Part shown: piece by piece, positions 35,210-40,386 of the stretch
How the letters are laid out: the number at the start of each line of letters is the position of its first letter
Position numbering within the stretch: position 1 is the stretch's first letter
Assembly: GCA_021852275.1 (NCBI GenBank)
Contig: JAJZNX010000097.1
Span: 1-40,386 of the forward strand
Length of the DNA stretch: 40,386 bases
Source of the DNA: Planctomycetota bacterium
GTDB taxonomy: Bacteria > Planctomycetota > Phycisphaerae > WQYP01
Reading direction: 5' to 3'
Notes under the pieces: generated by a model
What the model saw: only the letters and a program-made list of their open reading frames with translations
The model's database searches: none
What the model was told of the DNA's origin: nothing
Made by a program: the position numbers and the translations under genes

Positions 35210-35300
35210 AAGGCGCGGGCGGCGGCCCGCAGACGTGGCGCGGCTACGCCGCGAGTCGGATGACAGGAGTTAGGAGTCTGACGATTCAACACGAAATAAT
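35210..35300 (+). repeat. REP-like intergenic repeat, copy D (two hairpins)
   Basis: Hairpin GCGGGC-ggcg-GCCCGC (35215-35230) is followed by a second, CGCGGC-tac-GCCGCG (35239-35253). Then comes 'gacaggagttaggagtctgacgattcaacacgaa', a diverged form of the tail seen in copies A and B. Confidence 0.6.
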
Positions 35301-35449
35301 TCTTACCTACAAGAAACAAAGCGGTCAGCGATCAGCGGGCACACTGACGCTGCACGTATTTACTGGTCAATGATCGCCGACGTTAAAATGTCGGTGGTCA
35401 GGCGGAACGGGCTGGCCTGCGCGGGGCAGGCGAGCTTTATTCGGGAGTC

Positions 35450-35500
35450 CCGCTGCAAGGTAGTAGGCGGGGCATGGGGAGGGATAAACGCAGGAGACAG
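35450..35500 (+). repeat. Partial REP-like repeat, copy E
   Basis: 'gtagtaggcggggcatggggagggataaacgcagg' resembles the upstream half of copy A ('gtatagcaggcgggacatgggtgcggataacggggg') but lacks the hairpin core. It lies downstream of the truncated RAYT gene. Confidence 0.45.
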
Positions 35501-35541
35501 AATGCAGGAGTAAAGAGGTCCCGATTGCTTCCTCCGTGCCG

Positions 35542-35676
35542 CATTGGGATTTCGCCATCCAAGGCTCGAGAGCGGTGCGGCCGGACCGCATCGTCATCGG
35601 CGAAGTCCGCGGCGGCGAAGCCCTGTCCATGCTCTAGACTTGGAACACCGGCCATCCCGGCGGCGTGGCCATATTA
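35542..35676 (+). pseudogene. Fragment of a TrbB/VirB11-type conjugation ATPase
   Basis: One plus-strand frame reads '...[37 protein letters not shown]'. This is the highly conserved Walker B/His-box segment of secretion ATPases. 'RPDRI.[21 protein letters not shown].AT.HA' is specific to the TrbB branch. A TAG at 35635 interrupts it, and similarity stops at about 35673, where the next residues ('ILQNAN') replace the expected TIHAN. Only about 40 codons remain, without the P-loop. The ORF track does not show it because of the stop. It is a relic of a conjugative element. Confidence 0.7.
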
Positions 35677-35866
35677 CAAAATGCCAATGATTCTTCATGA
35701 AGCACCACGCCAGCAGCCGCAGCGGCACACAGGCATGGGCCTCCGTAAGCACCCATTCAAAGGCGGCATAATCCTCATCGTGACGGAACAATGCGATCCT
35801 TCTGGCCGCACGGTTCAGGATGTGGTAAATCTGCCCACCGGGGGTATTTCCTGGTTTGCGAGCCAT
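35594..35866 (-). pseudogene. Truncated REP-associated tyrosine transposase (RAYT)
   Basis: The first about 70 residues match the Y1/IS200-like RAYT family: 'GGQIYHILNRAARRIALFRHDEDYAAFEWVL' then 'VPLRLLAWCFMKNHWHFVIWP', including the HUH metal motif (HWH). After 'WPRRRDG' the frame runs into unrelated sequence (35594-35650). The catalytic Tyr helix and the C-terminal 'YQGRFKSF...YVERNA' half are missing, so it cannot be active. GGTGATCAGGT precedes the ATG as a ribosome site. Intact RAYTs mobilise REP hairpins, which matches the REP-like copies on both sides. Confidence 0.85.
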
Positions 35867-35906
35867 ACCTGATCACCATCACCGGTTTGCACACCATGGT
35901 CAAATA

Positions 35907-35956
35907 CTAGCTGCGTCCCCGTTTCGCTCTCCTAGCTGCGTCCCCGTTTCGCTCTC
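35907..35956. repeat. Perfect 25-bp tandem duplication upstream of the RAYT remnant
   Basis: Two identical units, ctagctgcgtccccgtttcgctctc (35907-35931 and 35932-35956). On the RAYT strand they read 'gagagcgaaacggggacgcagctag' and end 41 bp before the RAYT start codon. Confidence 0.85.
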
Positions 35957-36303
35957 CCGGGCGTCCGCGAAGCCACACCCCGCTAATTCCTGATCAATCC
36001 ATGATCCCATGCCGTTGACTCAGTTCGAGAGATTCAGGATGCCGTCCATGGCATCCACTTCTTACGCTTATCGGCAAGGCCGCACCTGATCGGCCAACAG
36101 CACCGGCGGCATGACACCTCGCCGGAATATTCCGCTCGTCACCCGTCGAAAATGTGGGGAATTAAAAGGTTTGTGGGACGGACACCAAAGTGCGAAAGTC
36201 GGGTTAGATTTTGCGCGTATGCCTCAAAAATTTTGTCGTCGGCATAGCCAGACAAGCCGCGTGGCCACGCCTGCAAAAATGGAACGTGCTGTTGTGGCTA
36301 CCG

Positions 36304-37329
36304 TTACTGGCGGGGAAGGTACAAAAGTATCGTGTACCATTCCTCCCCTGGTTGGGTGTCCGGAATATAAACGGTTTCCTCCCGCCGTCTGCGAGTCAAC
36401 GTTACTGGATCACGCGGTGCTAACCCCCGTTCGTTTCTGGACGGTGCGATATCGAGCACACGCATTTTGTAACCCAAGCTCGGCGCGAGGTGCAAAGGGA
36501 GAACATTCGACCGGTCTGGTCCTCTTGCTTGGTCTGGATGCCGCCAGCGTGGGAACCACGCGCGGCCGTTGACATATGTTTGGCGTCTGCCCCTGTAGAA
36601 TCCGGGCTTCTGCACAAATCCGCTCTGCCAATATATGCCTCGGCTTGTTATGTGCAGCGTAGTCTCGCCGTCGATGTAAGCCTCAACGGTAAAATGTTTC
36701 AAATAAGTGTTGGCCATATCCTGCTGGAGTTGTAGCCGAGCCTGTTTAAGCTGGGCCACTGCGGACACCACTGCGGAAGCATGGCCGGCCTTCATGGCGG
36801 TTTTAACCAGGACCTTTAATTGGGTGATCTTTTGCCGGTCCTTCTGAATCTGCCGGTTCTTCAACGCCGCCTGGACCTGGTGCCATTGAGCCAGCGCCGC
36901 GGCCACGGCCTTGTTGCGGGTCGATTCAAATTCCAGCAAGTCCGGGCTTAGGCCCATGGTAAAATTTGTCGGCTGAAAATATGGCGGGAACGGCGATTCC
37001 ATTTTCTCCTGGGTCAGTCGCCCCTGCACTACTTTCAACTGCCCTTCCGCCGCCACCACCGCATCCGCATCACCGGCCTTCATATCGGCCTTGACCGCAG
37101 CCTTGATCTGGGCTATTTCCGTCTTATCGGCAGCACATACTTTGCGCCAGGCTGCAGTCTTCTGCTGGCGGAGATTGGGTGCAGACATCGCCGACGAAGG
37201 GGCAGGCTGGGTGGCGGCCGGCTTTTGAGGTTGCGTGAGCAATAACTGTGCACAGCAATGCCCTGCCCCCAATCCGCAGAACACCACACCCATCATCGTC
37301 CATGCTATCTTATGCTGTTGCCGTACCAT
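36304..37329 (-). CDS. Secreted protein with duplicated helical repeat and C-terminal 'TYVNGRAW' domain
   Basis: The 341-aa protein has a signal peptide (MVRQQHKIAWTMMGVVFCGLGAGHCCAQ) and a Pro/Ala linker. Two copies of a charged helical unit follow: 'EIAQIKAAVKADMKAGDADAVVAAEGQLKVVQGRL' (71-105) and 'KITQLKVLVKTAMKAGHASAVVSAVAQLKQARLQL' (167-201). The C-terminal domain ('YIDGETTLHITSRGIYWQSGFVQKPGFYRGRRQTYVNGRAWFPRW') resembles one found at the ends of many secreted planctomycete proteins. Its final strand is 'PGEEWYTILLYLP'. The start was moved to base 37329 because AAAAGGAAC precedes it. A consensus promoter lies upstream. Function is unknown; the helices may form a coiled-coil hairpin. 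Confidence 0.78.
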   Translation of the reverse strand: MVRQQHKIAWTMMGVVFCGLGAGHCCAQLLLTQPQKPAATQPAPSSAMSAPNLRQQKTAAWRKVCAADKTEIAQIKAAVKADMKAGDADAVVAAEGQLKVVQGRLTQEKMESPFPPYFQPTNFTMGLSPDLLEFESTRNKAVAAALAQWHQVQAALKNRQIQKDRQKITQLKVLVKTAMKAGHASAVVSAVAQLKQARLQLQQDMANTYLKHFTVEAYIDGETTLHITSRGIYWQSGFVQKPGFYRGRRQTYVNGRAWFPRWRHPDQARGPDRSNVLPLHLAPSLGYKMRVLDIAPSRNERGLAPRDPVTLTRRRREETVYIPDTQPGEEWYTILLYLPRQ

Positions 37330-37420
37330 GTTTTTGTTCCTTTTGGCTCCCTGACGTATTGCCACCACCGGAATGCCCGTGCCCAAAGCTGAAATACATA
37401 CCGACACACGTGTCATATCG

Positions 37421-37448
37421 AATATACAACGCGGTGCAGGATTGTCAA
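37421..37448 (-). promoter_or_regulatory. Strong sigma70-type promoter for the secreted coiled-coil protein
   Basis: On the minus strand a consensus TTGACA (37448-37443), 16 nt, then TATATT (37426-37421), giving a leader of about 85 nt. The IS4-family element ends 21 bp upstream of the -35 box, so the insertion left the promoter intact. Confidence 0.6.
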
Positions 37449-37591
37449 TGACGTGGTTCGGCAGGCAGGCTGCCCATAAGCGTTAACTTAATAATTGTCG
37501 TTTGCGTCTCCGGAGGCTGTCTGCAAGACCAATGGTGATGCTCCGCCAGCGCTGCATCATCTCATTCAACCCCATGGGCGGGAGGATCGCC

Positions 37592-38743
37592 TTACATAAT
37601 ACGCGGTGGACGAATCTCGTTTCCCGCCAACGGCTCCGGCGATGTTTCCAATGGATATCCCCAGGGGGAAAAAGACTCGGCTTCGAGTTGTAAACGCTCC
37701 ACCAGCATGGCTACCAGCAGTTTGCCGGCAATCCAAGCCTTAGCGCTTGGCGGGTCACGCTTGGGAAGTTGCCCCAGCGACATGATGGACTTCATTCGCT
37801 TGAACACCAGTTCGATTTGCCAACGTAAGCGATAATCCATCATCACCCGGTCGGGAGGATGCGAGGCTTGGGGCAGGGTAGTGAAAACCATCACGTATGC
37901 CGCTAAGGCTAACGCTCTGGGCGACGCTTTGTGTTGATTGCGATGGGCAATACGATTGACCCTGCGACGGGCCCTTTCGACAGCCGCGCGGCTCCGCCGC
38001 AGAATCACCGCCCGCCCCGGGACCAAACGCCTACCGAAAGGCACCCATACCGGCACATCGGCACATTGCCCCGCACGCAATCCCCGCAGTTGTCGCAGCC
38101 AATGTATCTTCTGCCCGTGGCCATCAGATGCGGGCATCATCATGGGATTGAATCGCACCATGACATGTCCTCCGGCGTTGACCACGTGATGAATACCGCG
38201 GGCGCGACCATAGGCCCGGTCTCCGGTCATCACGGTGTTGGGATGCACCTGAAAATGACGAAACGTTTCACCTGCCTTCAGGTCGGTCAGGCCAAATTCA
38301 ACGCAATCCAGTGTGCCAACATCGACGGCCCAGTGAACACACCATTGGCTGCCAGTCGCCCCCTGCTCCACCACCAGCGTTGCATCCGTGGCGATCATGC
38401 GCAAAGATGGAGCCGCCTCGGATATGTCGGCATGGCGTTGCTGCCAGAATTCACGGGCTATCCAAGTCAGCCAAGGGCCAGCGACGCGCAGACGCTTGAA
38501 CAGCGCCACGCGAGAGAATTGGCCAAGCCCAGCCTCACGAGCCCGCATGGCGGTCTCCGCCAAGGAGCAGCCTTCCGCCAGATACAACAGTAAACACCGT
38601 AGCAGATTTCCGGCATCCTGCACGCCGCGACGCCGGCGCAAAGCTCCCAATGTATAGGCCTGAGACCGCCAGCCCGCAGGCAAAAGACGCTCCAGGACCG
38701 CCCAATCGTCTAATCCATGACGTTTCGACTTTTCATTTTTCAT
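37592..38743 (-). CDS. IS4-family DDE transposase
   Basis: The 383-aa protein has DDE residues D120 (MIATDATLV), D175 (VMTGDRAYG) and E311. E311 is within the IS4 'YREK' signature Y-x2-R-x3-E-x6-K (YRLRWQIELVFKRMK, 304-318). It looks intact and probably active. No Shine-Dalgarno sequence precedes the ATG. The -10 box lies 7 bp upstream of it, so the message would be leaderless, consistent with low expression. Confidence 0.92.
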   Translation of the reverse strand: MKNEKSKRHGLDDWAVLERLLPAGWRSQAYTLGALRRRRGVQDAGNLLRCLLLYLAEGCSLAETAMRAREAGLGQFSRVALFKRLRVAGPWLTWIAREFWQQRHADISEAAPSLRMIATDATLVVEQGATGSQWCVHWAVDVGTLDCVEFGLTDLKAGETFRHFQVHPNTVMTGDRAYGRARGIHHVVNAGGHVMVRFNPMMMPASDGHGQKIHWLRQLRGLRAGQCADVPVWVPFGRRLVPGRAVILRRSRAAVERARRRVNRIAHRNQHKASPRALALAAYVMVFTTLPQASHPPDRVMMDYRLRWQIELVFKRMKSIMSLGQLPKRDPPSAKAWIAGKLLVAMLVERLQLEAESFSPWGYPLETSPEPLAGNEIRPPRIM

Positions 38744-38749
38744 TATGGG

Positions 38750-38778
38750 ATTTTAGCGCACGCAGACAAAATTGTCAA
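38750..38778 (-). promoter_or_regulatory. Internal promoter of the IS4-family element, leaderless placement
   Basis: On the minus strand TTGACA (38778-38773), 17 nt, then TAAAAT (38755-38750), with ATG at 38743. The -35 box starts within the right inverted repeat. The predicted transcription start is the A of the ATG or within 1-2 nt of it. Confidence 0.55.
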
Positions 38779-38803
38779 TTATTAAGTTAACGCTTATGGG
38801 CAG

Positions 38804-40270
38804 GGGGCGTGGCAATTTTTCCGGGCAGGGTCTAATTGTTATGTAACATGGCGATTTTCCAGTATTGAGGCCACTGATTGCTCTGTTCCATGGCTTCTAA
38901 CGCCATGACGGCTTCGGCGTTGTCCGCGTCCCATCGCATGCCCGATCCGCGCACGCGATCAGAGAGCACACGGCACTGGCTTTCCATCGGGCCACTGCCG
39001 ATCTGCCAGCCCTTGGCGATGAACTCCGGATACCGGATCATTTCCCGCCGATCGGATACATAGGCAAGCATCCGATCAACCTCTTTGCGTTTAACGCCGC
39101 GGGTTTCTTTCCGCAGTTCCAGCAGGTCATTCCAAATGCGTTCGTAGCCCTCATGCTTGACGTTGTGCAGAATCTCTCCAACCCATTTTTCGCCCAACGG
39201 ATTCTTCTCTCCGAATACAGTGTTCTTGGTTTTATGCACGTTCTGCCCAAGATGGTAAAAGTCCAAGCCTACCGCGCTGGTATTCAGCCGCCGGTCGAGT
39301 TGTCGGATGATCCAAGGCCCACCATCCACATTACCGCCCCGCTCTTCCGCGCGGTGGAACTCCAGATTCTCCGCGTCACGTCGCATCCGTCGCCCCAAGT
39401 CATCGCAGTTCCCCTGAGTTATCGAGGTTTGGCGGCATTTCATATCTTCACTGTAAAAGGTCACCGCCTTGATCTCTTTCCATCGCTGATCCGAGCCTCG
39501 CTTCCGCCGCCCCAAGGGACGTGCCTTTTTTCCCCGTTTTTGCCGCTTTTCACGCACCTTACCCCTACGCCTGTTCTTTTCATCATCCGTTATCAATGAC
39601 ACCAAATACGCATCGGCACCTACATAGACACGCCGCACACTACGCCCGTCAGGCGCGGTAACACGGCAATCTTCCACGGTCCAGGCAGGGCGTAATGCTT
39701 CTGACTCCGCCAATGCCAAAGCACGCTTGCCCTCCGCTTCCACCACTTGGCGTAACAGTTCTCCGCTCACACGCACCTGCCCTACCTCCGCCAAGGTTTC
39801 CGCCGCCTTGTCAAAACTGCGCGCATCGGCATTCTGGCGACAACATAACATCTGCAGCCCCAAACTGATCGTCGCCTCTGCCTTGTCCAAGAGTTGGTCC
39901 ATGGGCGTACAAGTTCCAACATCCTTGATCTGCCACCGCCGACGCTTCAACTCCACGCGGCCATTGGCCGTGGCCGTACTGCGGTTCTCAAGACCCTTGT
40001 TCCGCAAGCGTTTGCCCGTCGCTGCATCCACCGGGGGAAAAAGCGGCTTGCGCCGCATCCGTCCGCATCTGCAAAGCCTTTTCGTAGGCCTTGCGGCGAA
40101 ACACCGCAAACACATCTCGAACCTGCATCTCGCTGCCATTAATCCACGCCCCAGCCGGTGCCTTGTTCACCGCTTCGGCAACCTCCCGTAGCATGGTCTG
40201 CGTCATCTCCCGCATCTCCTCAATGTACGTGTCTACCTTGATCACTGAACTGCCATCCATATACATTAGC
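38804..40270. mobile_element. ISKra4-like insertion sequence (boundaries uncertain)
   Basis: The element is defined by its transposase. The downstream end must lie between the IS4 element (38803) and the stop codon at 38832. The upstream end is near or beyond 40266. I could not identify convincing terminal inverted repeats, and the upstream side merges with the contig-terminal repeat. It lies side by side with the IS4 element. Confidence 0.6.
38832..40266 (-). CDS. ISKra4-family transposase, split by a +1 frame change
   Basis: ORF1 starts at 40266 (MYMDGSSVIKVDTYIEEMREMTQ) and gives '...NGSEMQVRDVFAVFRRKAYEKALQ..AAFSP'. Homology continues in the +1 frame as 'PVDAATGKRLRNKGLENRSTATANGRVELKRRRW' to the stop at 38832. 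The join is at TTTTTCCCCC (near 40031-40042). The fused product would be about 478 aa, normal for the family. DDE candidates are D in 'VYVGAD', D in 'GLDFYHLGQN' and E in 'GSGPMESQCR'. Some ISKra4 members use two ORFs, so this may be programmed frameshifting, a mutation or a homopolymer sequencing error. The upstream part of the ORF-track protein at 38832-40139 (MAARCRF...) is out of frame and not real. Confidence 0.82.
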
Positions 40271-40386
40271 GTTTAATTAAAGGGACATGATGTGGTCACA
40301 AAAATGGATGAAGGTAGGGGCGGATTATCTCCGGTGTGGATTGCATATCATGGAATACGCGCGTGAGCGTGTGGTTCAATTCATCG
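40260..40386. repeat. Right copy of 127-nt terminal inverted repeat of the contig
   Basis: Exact reverse complement of 1-127. On its inner side it merges with the first codons of the ISKra4-like ORF1 (ATG at 40266), so the first two or three codons of that ORF may belong to the neighbouring repeat rather than to the IS. Confidence 0.9.
40287..40386 (+). CDS. Start of an unidentified outward-reading ORF (partial, second copy)
   Basis: Same frame as at 1-100, reading off the right end: MMWSQKWMKVGADYLRCGLH and onward, open to the last base. It is divergent from the ISKra4-like transposase with 20 bp between starts. Confidence 0.4.
   Translation, partial: MMWSQKWMKVGADYLRCGLHIMEYARERVVQFI

Larger units (their letters stand above)
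34975..36303. other. Repeat-rich accessory region with gene fragments
   Basis: 1.3 kb without an intact gene. It holds REP-like copies C, D and E, short 'ggtcagcgatca' units (35080-35115 reversed; 35318-35345), a promoter candidate, a TrbB-type fragment, a truncated RAYT and a 25-bp tandem repeat. In 35960-36303 I see nothing recognisable. Confidence 0.7.
37470..38803. mobile_element. Complete IS4-family insertion sequence
   Basis: A 1334-bp element bounded by perfect 28-bp inverted repeats, CTGCCCATAAGCGTTAACTT... (37470-37497) and its reverse complement (38776-38803). It holds a single full-length transposase gene on the minus strand and its own promoter. I could not see a target-site duplication flanking the repeats. 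The outermost bases may belong to the target, or the element may have moved by deletion or recombination. Confidence 0.88.

Noticed and set aside
35908-35956. The 25-bp tandem pair as the start of a CRISPR
   Set aside because: The two units are directly adjacent with no spacer.
36111-36572. Plus-strand 153-aa ORF
   Set aside because: More than half is antisense to the secreted coiled-coil protein; the rest has no recognisable content.
1-40386. The 127-nt inverted ends as true terminal inverted repeats of a linear plasmid, phage or transposon
   Set aside because: The exact k-mer length, an ORF running off both ends, and housekeeping genes in between all favour an assembly overlap within a repeat.
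33460-40386. An intact prophage or integrative conjugative element at the right end
   Set aside because: Only a terminase and a 40-codon TrbB-type relic are present; there is no integrase, capsid, relaxase or att-like repeat pair.
1-40386. CRISPR arrays, rRNA and tRNA genes, riboswitches
   Set aside because: No regularly spaced repeats beyond one 25-bp pair. No tRNA T-arm/anticodon pattern or conserved riboswitch core was found in the intergenic stretches read on both strands. A covariance-model scan would be needed to exclude small RNAs.

Overview
This is a GC-rich bacterial chromosome-like contig. Its gene content points to the Planctomycetota/PVC group, most likely a Phycisphaerae-like lineage. 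The indicators are an H-X9-DG prepilin-type domain fused to zinc ribbons, a Rho factor with a long low-complexity N-terminal extension, an URO-D-like/ThuA-like/GHL6-like gene neighbourhood, giant AsmA/DUF748 proteins, and a secreted protein ending in the 'TYVNGRAWFPRW' type of domain. This assignment is inference from family content; no rRNA or tRNA gene is visible.

Layout. (1) 1-7803: a minus-strand block of five genes. Four of them begin with Cys4 zinc ribbons and continue into membrane domains: a 4-TM protein, a CPBP/Abi-type glutamic protease, and two large paralogues. The paralogues share their N-terminal zinc modules and C-terminal domain but have different middles (H-X9-DG versus eight Kelch repeats). 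(2) 8091-14848: a lipoprotein gene overlapping a 1774-codon AsmA/DUF748-like gene by ATGA; probably an envelope pair. (3) 14891-20056: a sugar/catabolic neighbourhood with a GHL6/beta-galactosidase-trimerisation-like protein, an unknown 185-aa protein, a ThuA-like protein and an URO-D-like protein. (4) 20258-31454: mostly housekeeping genes, namely rho, coaE overlapping a GT39-like membrane glycosyltransferase, gpmI, a serine beta-lactamase-fold hydrolase, def, a secreted GH-like protein and a CCA-adding/poly(A) polymerase-type nucleotidyltransferase. (5) 31752-33341: a DHA2-type MFS exporter.

(6) 33460-40386 is the accessory end. It holds an orphan but catalytically intact phage-type terminase large subunit, REP-like hairpin repeats, a truncated REP-associated transposase (RAYT) that abuts a short broken TrbB-type conjugation ATPase fragment, a secreted coiled-coil protein, a complete IS4-family element with 28-bp inverted repeats, and an ISKra4-like element whose transposase is split by a +1 frame change. 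The same REP-like repeat also occurs at the left end (123-200 and 2545-2600).

The contig ends are exact inverted copies of one another over 127 nt. Each copy carries the start of an unidentified ORF reading outward. The exact length suggests an assembly-graph overlap at a repeat (k = 127), so the contig probably stops in two copies of one longer repeat rather than at true molecule ends.

Protein-coding starts were moved downstream from the ORF track where a Shine-Dalgarno sequence decided it. Promoter calls are matches to -35/-10 consensus by eye and should be read as candidates.
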